A stretch of 22,750 nt of DNA from Limnohabitans sp. (GTDB lineage Bacteria > Planctomycetota > Phycisphaerae > Phycisphaerales > SM1A02), in the NCBI GenBank assembly GCA_030054275.1, contig JASGCF010000002.1:6839-29588 (forward strand), read 5' to 3'. The notes beneath the pieces are model-generated. The model made no database searches. It was given only the letters and a program-made list of their open reading frames with translations, and had not been told where the DNA came from. Below are positions 16,301 to 22,750 of the stretch, piece by piece. Position 1 is the stretch's first letter; the number at the start of each line of letters is the position of its first letter. The position numbers and the translations under genes were made by a program.

Positions 16301-16879
16301 ATGCAGAAGCTCGCTCGCAGCCTCGTTTCGTTCTCGCTCCTGACCGGTTCCATCGCCGGCACGCTCGCGCTCTCGGCGTGCAGCACCACGCCAGAAACCG
16401 CGACCGATCGCGCTGCGCTCGGCAACAAGACGAAGGCGTTCATTGAGAACGCGCGCTCGACGGATCCATCGCTCACGAAGTTCTTCGACAACTGCGTCGG
16501 CTACGCGGCGATTCCATCGATCGCGAAGGGCGGCTTCATCGTTGGTGGCGCATACGGCAAGGGCGAAGTGTTCGACAAGGGTGGCACACGCATCGGTTTC
16601 TGTGATGTGAGCCAAGGCTCGATCGGCGCACAGATTGGCGCGCAGACCTTCGGCGAAATCATCTTCTTCGAAACGAAGGAAGCATTCACTGCATTCAAGG
16701 GCGGCAAGTTCGCGCTCGCGGCACAAGCATCGGCTGTAGCGCTCCAAGCGGGTGCAGGTGCTGCTGCCAAGTACCAAGGTGGCGTTGCGATTTTCGTCCT
16801 GAACCCCGAGGGCTTGATGCTTGAGGCGTCGGTCGGCGGTCAGCAGTTCGGCTACCAGTCGAACGCGGATATCGAGTAA
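16301..16879 (+). CDS. SYLF (YSC84-like) domain lipoprotein
   Basis: This is a 192-residue protein with a lipoprotein signal: basic start MQKLARS, hydrophobic region, and lipobox LSAC with Cys27 as the lipidation site. The mature part matches the SYLF/Ysc84 domain: FFDNCVGYAAIPSIAKGGFI (61-80), VGGAYGKGEVF (81-91), GSIGAQIGAQTFGEIIFFET (106-125) and a Gly-rich C-terminal half with GGVAIFVLNPEGLMLEASVG. SYLF domains bind lipids in eukaryotes; bacterial members are small envelope proteins of unclear role. A GGAG at 16292-16295 supports the start. It is a single-gene unit: the hairpins upstream and the bidirectional terminator just after its stop set it apart from both neighbours. Confidence 0.9.
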   Translation: MQKLARSLVSFSLLTGSIAGTLALSACSTTPETATDRAALGNKTKAFIENARSTDPSLTKFFDNCVGYAAIPSIAKGGFIVGGAYGKGEVFDKGGTRIGFCDVSQGSIGAQIGAQTFGEIIFFETKEAFTAFKGGKFALAAQASAVALQAGAGAAAKYQGGVAIFVLNPEGLMLEASVGGQQFGYQSNADIE

Positions 16880-16880
16880 C

Positions 16881-16948
16881 AAAAACGGTGCCTGACACGT
16901 GCCAGTCAGTGCCAGGCACTGCACGGCGCGTGTCAGGCACCGATTTTT
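16881..16948. terminator. Bidirectional intrinsic terminator built from a REP-like palindrome
   Basis: CGGTGCCTGACACG (16886-16899) and CGTGTCAGGCACCG (16929-16942) form a perfect 14-bp stem. The 29-base loop carries its own palindrome AGTGCCAGGCACT (16908-16920). On the plus strand the stem is followed by ATTTTT (16943-16948), and on the minus strand by TTTTTG from the A run at 16881-16885. It starts two bases after the lipoprotein stop and ends just before the stop of the convergent minus-strand gene, so it can end transcripts from both sides. The GGTGCCTGnCAC core is shared with 13508-13583. Confidence 0.88.
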
Positions 16949-16950
16949 CC

Positions 16951-18948
16951 TCACGCGCCCCAGTTCGCAAGCAGTGCCGCGAGGTCTTGCGGACCGACGA
17001 AGCCGTCGCGGTCGATGTCGGCTGGATTGCCGGGCTGTGCCGATCCCCACGCAGAGAGCACCGTCGCCATATCTGTCGCATCAACCTTGGCGTCGCCGTT
17101 CAGGTCGCCGACGATCGCGGCAGTCGGCTCCTTGATCTCGCGCCATCCGTTGTGACCGTGGAAGCGCGAGTCGGCGTTTCCCGTGCTGCGCTCGACCACA
17201 AGTCCTCGTCCACCTTGCATGCCCGCGAACGGAACTTGCGCGGCGTCCACTTCCACAACTCCCTGCGGACCGTGCGCGAAGGCACGAACCTTGCCAGCCT
17301 CGACCACCAGCAGGCGATCGAGATCATCGATGCTCAAGGCCTGCAGCGACTGGATCGGTAGTTGTAGGTTGAAGAAGTTGCCCTCAGGGAGCAACGCAGA
17401 CACGAACGAGTTTCCCGGCTGTGCGAACCACAGCGTGTGCTTGGAGTCCTCAACCACGACCGTATTTGCGAGGCGCTGCGGATCAAGCGGGAGCGCTGCG
17501 GGAACCGAGCGAATCACCGGCCCGCCTTCCGGATCGTCGCCGATCGTTGCGATGGCGCGCAGATCAGTCGAGAACGCATGAACTGCGTGCACTCCGTCTC
17601 CGGCTTCCGCACCGCGTCCGGCGACCATCAGCGCAACATCGAAGGGCACTTCGCGTGACCAAGCAAGCGTCGGGGCGTTGTCATCTTCGGTGGGATTGCC
17701 AGCGTCGAGTCCGCCGATCGCGTGCAGCATGCGACCTGATCGAACCACCAATGTCCTGTCGCTTGCGAACACGATCTCGTCGATGCGCGGGAATTGCAGC
17801 CCACCGAGGTTCGCTGGCATCAATGCTGGTCCGTTCGGCCCTGCTGCGAGCACGAGGATCTGTGCAGCGCGACCAGGGTTCGCCAACGCGAAGGGGATGC
17901 CGCTCGGCGACACCGCGAGCCGCGCCGACTGTGCGATCGAAGGTGCGACCGGCACAAGTCGTTGCTCCGCACCGTTGATCGTCGCAGTCAGAATGCGCAG
18001 CGCCGCGCTGCCATCAGAAAACGCGCCCCATGAGTAGCAATGCGAGGGTCGAATCGAGATACGGAAATCGATGATGCGGAAGTCGTCGCTGCTTCCCCGC
18101 ATGATTCGGCTCATGGACTGATTCGTGCCGAAGGTGCACGAGCCAGTCACCGTAGGAAACACACAAAGATCGTTGACCCATGGGCACGACCATGTATTGA
18201 TCGTGAAGGCCGATTGATTCGAAGTGTCGCTGCTGTCGTCTGGGTCGCTCGCGCTGATCTGACGAGTTGAACCGGATCGCTTACCACCGACCAGCGTCAT
18301 GAAGTGACCGCCGTCGCGCCAAATGACCGTCTCGCCGCAACTATTCGTGCCGAGATTCTCATACTTGCCGTAGGCGAGCATACTGATCGCCTGCTCATCG
18401 ATTCCCGCGCGCAGCATCTCCTTGAGTGACACAGCGTTCCATGGAGTCCACGACTCCATTTCCGCAACAAAGCGTGTGCCGGCCTCAAGTGTCAGCGTGG
18501 TCACGACGCCGGTGTAGGCGAACGGACCAAATGTTCCGCCGGTACCGCTGGTGAACATGCGATCTCCAAGAAGATCGATGAAGTCGGTGCCCGCTTCGTA
18601 ATTGGCTGCATCCTCCCAATCGGCTGCACCTGGCGCGACGCTCGCATATCCGTGGTTCGCGATGTAGGCGAACAGATTGGCTGCGGAAGTTGGCGCGCAG
18701 TACATGCCACCCGCATCGCCGTCTGAGTCCGCAGCAAGCCCGTCGCGACGCTGATCCAGATCGGGCATATGGCTGATGGCGAGTTCATAACTTGTGTCAG
18801 AAGTCCAGCGTCGCGTGGTGAAATCGGCGGAGAGCGTCGACGCGATGGTCGACGCAGCGAGTGCGGCGACGAGTGTCGTCGTGAGTGTGTTGGCGGGAGA
18901 AGTGATCGCGGAAGCGCGACGGGTCGAGATGCAGTTCTTCAGTTGCAT
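16951..18948 (-). CDS. Secreted C39-like cysteine peptidase-type protein with dockerin-like tail
   Basis: This is a 665-residue protein. A signal peptide (hydrophobic NTLTTTLVAALAASTIAST, about 20-38) leads to a domain with GGMYCAPTSAANLFAYIANH (80-99), a long middle, DGGHFMTLVGG (212-222) and ISASDPDD (231-238). A Cys in 'C-x-PTS-x-AN', then a 'GGH-xx-TLVG' His and an Asp is the layout of C39-like cysteine peptidase folds, giving a probable Cys84-His215-Asp235 set. Residues about 330-605 are beta-rich and look propeller- or sandwich-like (ILVLAAGPNGPAL, HAIGGLDAGN). The last 52 residues form two EF-hand-like dockerin loops (DLNGDAKVDATD and DIDRDGFVGPQD), each followed by a WG turn. Family and tail are read from motifs. 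Peptidase activity is an inference. A strong AGGAGG precedes the ATG. It is divergent from the propeller gene and ends at the bidirectional terminator. Confidence 0.85.
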   Translation of the reverse strand: MQLKNCISTRRASAITSPANTLTTTLVAALAASTIASTLSADFTTRRWTSDTSYELAISHMPDLDQRRDGLAADSDGDAGGMYCAPTSAANLFAYIANHGYASVAPGAADWEDAANYEAGTDFIDLLGDRMFTSGTGGTFGPFAYTGVVTTLTLEAGTRFVAEMESWTPWNAVSLKEMLRAGIDEQAISMLAYGKYENLGTNSCGETVIWRDGGHFMTLVGGKRSGSTRQISASDPDDSSDTSNQSAFTINTWSCPWVNDLCVFPTVTGSCTFGTNQSMSRIMRGSSDDFRIIDFRISIRPSHCYSWGAFSDGSAALRILTATINGAEQRLVPVAPSIAQSARLAVSPSGIPFALANPGRAAQILVLAAGPNGPALMPANLGGLQFPRIDEIVFASDRTLVVRSGRMLHAIGGLDAGNPTEDDNAPTLAWSREVPFDVALMVAGRGAEAGDGVHAVHAFSTDLRAIATIGDDPEGGPVIRSVPAALPLDPQRLANTVVVEDSKHTLWFAQPGNSFVSALLPEGNFFNLQLPIQSLQALSIDDLDRLLVVEAGKVRAFAHGPQGVVEVDAAQVPFAGMQGGRGLVVERSTGNADSRFHGHNGWREIKEPTAAIVGDLNGDAKVDATDMATVLSAWGSAQPGNPADIDRDGFVGPQDLAALLANWGA

Positions 18949-18954
18949 GGTGGG

Positions 18955-18960
18955 CCTCCT
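18955..18960 (-). promoter_or_regulatory. Strong Shine-Dalgarno of the C39-like gene
   Basis: AGGAGG on the minus strand lies six bases before the ATG at 18948. It sits in the sequence GCCTGAGGAGGC (18965-18954), which is repeated exactly at 19007-18996, so a second AGGAGG lies 42 bp further upstream. Confidence 0.8.
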
Positions 18961-19327
18961 CAGGCCGAAGTGGGGACGAGAGCGGCGTGGCTGACGCCTC
19001 CTCAGGCGACCATCCGCGTTCCTTCAGAATCACTCCGTACGGCGGGCGCAGATCTCTCCGGACTGGAAGAAACCCCGCCAGAAATTCTCGACGCACGCGC
19101 CATTGGCCCGCTCGAGCGATGAGCGGGCCCTATTTCGGGACCCTGTGCCTCTCTGAGGTCTTCGCGCACCGCGCGAACCAACGCTTGCCCTCGCGCCTCG
19201 AGCGTGCTTCATTGGAGATTTTTGGCTTTCATCCTGGGGATTTGCGGCCATGCTCTGTCACTTCAGTTGTGGGACCCGTATGGCTCGGCGCTGCCGTCGA
19301 GCGCTGCGTCTCGATTCTGCGCCCTTT
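18961..19327. promoter_or_regulatory. Intergenic region between divergent dockerin-tail genes, with a hairpin
   Basis: Together with the leader bases on each side this gap is 396 bp (18949-19344). I see no convincing gene. It holds the second copy of GCCTGAGGAGGC, a perfect 9-bp inverted repeat GGCCCGCTC (19105-19113) and GAGCGGGCC (19121-19129) with a 7-base loop, and an AT-richer patch near 19208-19260. The promoter for the propeller gene is most likely in that patch, but I cannot name boxes. The inverted repeat could be an operator shared by both genes or a leader hairpin. Confidence 0.4.
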
Positions 19328-19340
19328 GAGAGGAACTCTC
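19328..19340 (+). promoter_or_regulatory. Ribosome binding site of the propeller gene inside a small hairpin
   Basis: GAGAG, GAA, CTCTC can fold so that the GAGAGGA Shine-Dalgarno-like bases pair with CTCTC. The ATG follows at 19345. The stem is only five pairs, so any effect on initiation would be weak. Confidence 0.4.
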
Positions 19341-19344
19341 CACC

Positions 19345-21861
19345 ATGCGTTACCGTGCGCACTTTCTGCGTCTTTCGGCCGTCGTCACGATCGCTGTAAG
19401 CAGTTCCGCTGCTGTCCACGCCCAAACGCTCAACGACCTTTACCCCGAGCTCGCGACCCTCGTGGCAAGCGACGGCGCCATCGGCGACGACTTCGGCGAT
19501 TCCGTCTCGTTGTCGGGCGACACGCTCGCGGTGGGAGTGCCGGACGACGCCGTGGGCGCGAATGTCAACCAAGGTAGCGTGCGAGTGTTCGTGCGGAACG
19601 GTACGACCTGGATCGCGCAGGCGACGCTGACGGCGTCCGACGGAGCAGTTGCGGACTTCTTCGGTTCCTCCGTCTCGCTGTCGGGCGACACGCTCGCGGT
19701 CGGCGTACCGTACGACGATGTGGGCGTAAATGGCGATCAGGGCAGCGTGCGCGTGTTTGTCCGGAGCGGCACGACCTGGACCGCGCAGGCGACGCTGACG
19801 GCGTCCGACGGAGTAAGCGGGGACTTCTTCGGTTCCTCTGTCTCACTGTTGAGCGAAACGCTGGCGGTGGGGGCGAAGTTCGACGACGTTGGCGCGAACA
19901 GCAGTCAGGGCAGCGTGCGCGTCTTTGTCCGGGGCGGCACGACTTGGACCGCGCAGGCGACGCTGTCGGCCTCCGACGGCGCACCTTTTGACTACTTCGG
20001 TTCGTCCGTCTCGCTGTCGGGCGACACGCTCGCGGTAGGGGTGCCGGAGGACGCCGTGGGCGCGAATGTCGACCAGGGCAGCGTGCGCGTGTTCGTGCGG
20101 AACGGCACGATCTGGACCGCGCAGGCGACGCTGACGGCCTCGGACGGTGCGGTGGGCGATGCGTTTGGTTCCTCGGTTTCTCTGTCTGGTGACACGCTCG
20201 CGGTGGGCGTGCCGGAGGACGCCGTGGGCGCGAATGTCGACCAGGGAAGCGTGCGCGTGTTTGTCCGGAGCGGCACGGTCTGGACGGCGCAGGCGACGCT
20301 GGTGGCGTCCGACGGAGCAGTTGCGGACTTGTTCGGTTCCTCCGTCTCGCTGTCGGGCGACACACTCGTGATAGGAGTGCCGTACGACGACGTTGGCGCG
20401 AACAGCGGCCAGGGCAGCGTGCGCGTATTCGTGCGCAACAGCACGACCTGGACCGCGCAGGCCACGCTGACGGCATTCGATGGAGCACCTTTGGACCTCG
20501 TCTCCTCCGTCTCGCTGTCGGGCGACATGCTCGCGGTAGGCGTGCCGCGCGATGACGTGGGCGTGAATGGCGATCAGGGCAGTGTGCGCGTGTTCGGCAA
20601 CTACCGCGTCTTCAACGATACGACGAACGTCGGGTACCAGAGCCTCGTGGACGCGATCGCTGGATCGTTGGCCGGAGCCCGCCTCCTCTGCGGTGCCCCG
20701 GCGTTTGCCGAGGCGACCGGCATCGTCGACGCATCGCAGAAGCGCTTTGCCTTTGTCGCGCTCGAGCCGCTCGTCCTCGCCGAGAGCGCGCTCATGTCGG
20801 TCGCCACGAACACCGTCTTCGAGAAGTCGCCGAATGTCGCTGCGGGCGGCCTGACCATCGCAGGCAAGCTCATCGCGCCGAACGCCGGAAACCTCACCTT
20901 CGAGCAGTTCACGGTGGCGAACGAGGGGCAGTTCACGCAGCGCAACGCGAACGTCTTCGTCAACCAGACCTTCGGCACGACATCCGGCGGCGTCTGCTAC
21001 CTCGAGGGTCCGGTGCTCGCCGAGGCGGTGACGACCGCGGTCGGCGCGCAGAACCGCGTGATGGGCGACACCAGCATCCTGTCCGACTACACCAACGCCG
21101 GCTCGACCATCATCCAGCGCGGCATCCTCTACATCTACGGCACGCTCACCAATACCGGCACGCTGACGGGCGAGGTGAACAACGGCTTCCTGCCGCCGGC
21201 TCCGGGCGACGGCTACTCGATCGGCGGCGACTACGCGCTGTCGGCGGACTCGTCGCTTGTGCTGCCCGACCCGGTCTGGTGGCTGCGCGTCGGCGGCGAT
21301 CTCGACATCGCGATCAACAGCCCCACGCGCTTCGTGATGGACCAGGCCACGATCGAACTCACCGGCCTCGGCGACGAGCCGTCGCAGACGCTGGAAGTGT
21401 TCGCGCGTGATCTCGGCGCGGTCGACGCAGGCTTCGCGGCCTCGAACTACCTGCTTGGCGCGCTGCGCATCCGAGCGGGCGCCACGGTCGAGCTCGTCGA
21501 CAACCACAACAACGCGATCACGAAGGGCAAGAAGCGGCCCAACGAAGCGATCTACACCAACGAGTTGTTCGTGCCTGCAGGCGCCACGCTCGTGACGAAC
21601 GGCTACCGGATCTACACGCGCGCGGCGACGATCGCGGGCACAGTGTCTGATCCGGCGGATGTGATCGTGGTGCCTGACGCGCCGCCGTGCGCGGCGGATC
21701 TCTTCCCGAACGGCATCGTCGACGCAGCCGACCTCGGCATCATGTTGTCGATCTGGGGCCCGTGTACGGGCGCGTGCGTCGCGGATCTTGACGGCGACGG
21801 ACAAGTCGGCGCGTCCGACCTCAGCACACTTCTTGCGGCATGGGGCCCGTGCGCGAATTGA
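19345..21861 (+). CDS. Secreted FG-GAP_2 beta-propeller protein with dockerin-like tail
   Basis: This is an 838-residue protein. A signal peptide (SAVVTIAVSSSAAVHAQ, about 11-27) is followed by seven tandem 56-residue repeats from Thr38. Each has the form TLTASDG...FGSSVSLSGDTLAVG, then DDVG.N..QGSVRVFVR and TWTAQA. They match the FG-GAP_2 (integrin alpha propeller-like) type, and seven units fit one closed seven-bladed propeller. Residues about 418-780 are beta-rich with 'GxLTNTGTLTGEV' and 'LTIAGKL' patterns, as in solenoid or sheet domains of planctomycete surface proteins. The last 56 residues are a paired dockerin-like tail: a degenerate first loop (DLFPNGIVDAAD) and a canonical second (DLDGDGQVGASD), each followed by a WGPC turn. 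Likely a secreted binding or adhesion protein with no enzyme motif. The start is supported by GAGAGGA before the ATG. Confidence 0.9.
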   Translation: MRYRAHFLRLSAVVTIAVSSSAAVHAQTLNDLYPELATLVASDGAIGDDFGDSVSLSGDTLAVGVPDDAVGANVNQGSVRVFVRNGTTWIAQATLTASDGAVADFFGSSVSLSGDTLAVGVPYDDVGVNGDQGSVRVFVRSGTTWTAQATLTASDGVSGDFFGSSVSLLSETLAVGAKFDDVGANSSQGSVRVFVRGGTTWTAQATLSASDGAPFDYFGSSVSLSGDTLAVGVPEDAVGANVDQGSVRVFVRNGTIWTAQATLTASDGAVGDAFGSSVSLSGDTLAVGVPEDAVGANVDQGSVRVFVRSGTVWTAQATLVASDGAVADLFGSSVSLSGDTLVIGVPYDDVGANSGQGSVRVFVRNSTTWTAQATLTAFDGAPLDLVSSVSLSGDMLAVGVPRDDVGVNGDQGSVRVFGNYRVFNDTTNVGYQSLVDAIAGSLAGARLLCGAPAFAEATGIVDASQKRFAFVALEPLVLAESALMSVATNTVFEKSPNVAAGGLTIAGKLIAPNAGNLTFEQFTVANEGQFTQRNANVFVNQTFGTTSGGVCYLEGPVLAEAVTTAVGAQNRVMGDTSILSDYTNAGSTIIQRGILYIYGTLTNTGTLTGEVNNGFLPPAPGDGYSIGGDYALSADSSLVLPDPVWWLRVGGDLDIAINSPTRFVMDQATIELTGLGDEPSQTLEVFARDLGAVDAGFAASNYLLGALRIRAGATVELVDNHNNAITKGKKRPNEAIYTNELFVPAGATLVTNGYRIYTRAATIAGTVSDPADVIVVPDAPPCAADLFPNGIVDAADLGIMLSIWGPCTGACVADLDGDGQVGASDLSTLLAAWGPCAN
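19456..20595 (+). repeat. Seven tandem 168-bp coding repeats (propeller blades)
   Basis: Units begin at 19456, 19624, 19792, 19960, 20128, 20296 and 20464. Six are exactly 168 bp. The seventh lacks one codon in the FGSSVS region and ends after RVF at 20595. The units are similar at DNA level, and blocks are shared between non-adjacent copies (for example copies 2 and 6 over the first 60 bases, copies 4 and 5 over the DAVGANVDQGS part), which points to past recombination among them. Confidence 0.93.
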
Positions 21862-22014
21862 TCTTGCGCGCAACCTCGAACAATTCGCATGCACACATCC
21901 ACACGATGAGAGGTTGAAGCCTGCTGTCGCGCGTGTTGTGACGCTTTTGTGACACTTGTTCGACACTGAGGTGCGCTGTCAGTCAAGCAAGGCTGTTACA
22001 CCGCAATCACGCCG

Positions 22015-22053
22015 CGTCGACGAGGCTTTGAGAACACGTCGACGAGGTTTTCA
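22015..22053. repeat. Short direct repeat at the 3' end of the FAD-dependent dehydrogenase gene
   Basis: CGTCGACGAGGCTTTGAGA (22015-22033) recurs as CGTCGACGAGGTTTTCAGA from 22037, with two changes, and overlaps the dehydrogenase stop codon (22053-22051). The rest of the 189-bp convergent gap (21862-22050) has only a weak inverted repeat CAACCTC/GAGGTTG (21871-21877, 21910-21916). I see no good terminator there. Confidence 0.55.
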
Positions 22054-22750
22054 GAGCGCGCCGACAAGGCTCCGCGACACAGCTTCTGCCACCTTGATGC
22101 CGTCAATCGATGCCGACAGGATGCCGCCCGCGTAACCCGCGCCTTCGCCGGTCGGGTAGAGGCCAATCGTGTTGAGGCTTTGCATGTCGCCTGAAGTTGG
22201 ATCGCTGTCCTTCGCGTCGTCGCGCGTGATGCGGATCGGCGACGAGGTGCGCGTTTCGACACCGGTCAACACCGCGTCGGCGAGGTCGTAGCCCTTGATC
22301 TCGCGCGCGAACGCCGGAATCGCCTCGCGAATCGCCGTAATCGCGTACTCCGGCAGCGCCGTCGCGAGGTCCGTGAGATGCACCCCCGGCGTATACGAGG
22401 GCAACACCGCGCCAAACTTGGTCGACGGGCGACCCTTGAGGAAGTCACCCACGAGTTGCCCGGGGGCTTCGTAGGTGCGCCCGCCGAGTTCGTACGCGCG
22501 CGACTCCCAAAAGCGCTGGAACTCGATACCTGCGAGCGGTCCGCCGGGATAGTCGGCTTCCGGCGTGATACCCACCACGATGCCCGCGTTCGCGTTGCGC
22601 TCCGCGCGCGAGTACTGGCTCATGCCGTTGGTCACGACGCGACCAACTTCACTCGTCGCAGCGACGACCGTACCGCCCGGACACATGCAGAAGCTGTACA
22701 CCGAGCGGCCGTTCTTCGCGTGGTGCACAAGCCGATAGTCGGCAGCGCCG
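22051..22750 (-). CDS. FAD-dependent dehydrogenase (COG2509-type), C-terminal part
   Basis: The frame is open at the right edge and reads GAADYRLVHHAKNGRSVYSF, then CMCPGGTVV, so the listed GTG codon at 22728 is internal and the gene continues beyond the window. The 233 visible residues hold the family's CMCPGG motif, the NGMSQYSRAERNANAGIVV stretch and the C-terminal FAD-binding segment GLYPTGEGAGYAGGILSASI. These belong to the uncharacterised FAD-dependent dehydrogenases related to HI0933/GidA-type flavoproteins, which are cytoplasmic and usually about 500-550 residues. Substrate unknown. It converges with the propeller gene, and no operon partner is visible. Confidence 0.88.
   Translation of the reverse strand, partial: GAADYRLVHHAKNGRSVYSFCMCPGGTVVAATSEVGRVVTNGMSQYSRAERNANAGIVVGITPEADYPGGPLAGIEFQRFWESRAYELGGRTYEAPGQLVGDFLKGRPSTKFGAVLPSYTPGVHLTDLATALPEYAITAIREAIPAFAREIKGYDLADAVLTGVETRTSSPIRITRDDAKDSDPTSGDMQSLNTIGLYPTGEGAGYAGGILSASIDGIKVAEAVSRSLVGAL

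Noticed and set aside
14983..17050. Long minus-strand frames opposite the oxidoreductase and lipoprotein genes
   Set aside because: Their translations are low-complexity, Arg/Ala-rich antisense shadows. The plus-strand products are clear family members.
18961..19327. Small genes between the two dockerin-tail proteins
   Set aside because: Frames here are short, Arg-rich and without Shine-Dalgarno or signal features. The region is better seen as a regulatory gap.
19456..20595. CRISPR-like or satellite array
   Set aside because: The 168-bp units are in-frame coding propeller blades with no spacers.
19843..21966. 707-codon open frame on the minus strand
   Set aside because: It is antisense to the FG-GAP_2 protein, is Arg/His/Val-rich with no signal or domain, and reflects the high GC and repeats. 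The plus strand has a signal peptide, repeats and a tail.

Overview
This is a high-GC chromosomal segment that looks like a member of the Phycisphaerae (phylum Planctomycetota). Three things point that way. Two secreted proteins end in paired dockerin-like EF-hand tails of the 'DLNGD...D...WG' type. A third ends in a PEP-CTERM-like tail (PAPGA, hydrophobic stretch, RRRR). Ribosome binding sites are often weak or absent. The taxonomic call is an inference from these protein tails. I see no rRNA, tRNA, CRISPR array, transposase or phage genes.

Left part (1-7551), all on the minus strand. Read in the direction of transcription, the order is peptide chain release factor 3 (prfC), a TPR-sulfotransferase, a short pyruvate kinase, LemA, an M48 membrane metalloprotease with a TerB-like tail, and the start of a secreted protein that runs off the left edge. 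The first three are joined by a GTGA overlap and a one-base gap, and LemA and the M48 protease are 43 bp apart, so much of this is probably one transcription unit.

Middle (7644-12033). A secreted Deg/HtrA-like serine protease and a cytoplasmic GH13 alpha-glucosidase/cyclomaltodextrinase-like enzyme lie on the plus strand, separated by a hairpin and a 35-bp direct repeat. A convergent minus-strand gene encodes a small PEP-CTERM-like exported protein with a clear intrinsic terminator.

Sugar cluster (12153-16155). A phosphomannose-isomerase-like cupin protein, a TIM-barrel sugar isomerase/epimerase-like enzyme and a Gfo/Idh/MocA oxidoreductase lie in a row on the plus strand and probably act in one carbohydrate pathway of unknown substrate. 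REP-like palindromes built on GGTGCCTGnCAC lie inside the cluster (before the TIM-barrel gene) and after the next gene, a SYLF-domain lipoprotein. There the repeat forms a bidirectional terminator.

Right part (16951-22750). Two large secreted proteins with dockerin-like tails are divergently transcribed from a 396-bp intergenic region. One has an N-terminal C39-like Cys-His peptidase fold and the other a seven-repeat FG-GAP_2 beta-propeller. At the right edge is the C-terminal part of a COG2509-type FAD-dependent dehydrogenase.

No single block is clearly a new defence or mobile system. The best leads are the C39-like/dockerin protein and its divergent propeller partner, the cupin/TIM-barrel/Gfo-Idh cluster, the K+-independent-type pyruvate kinase lacking a C-terminal domain, and a PEP-CTERM gene whose best start codon is an ATA.
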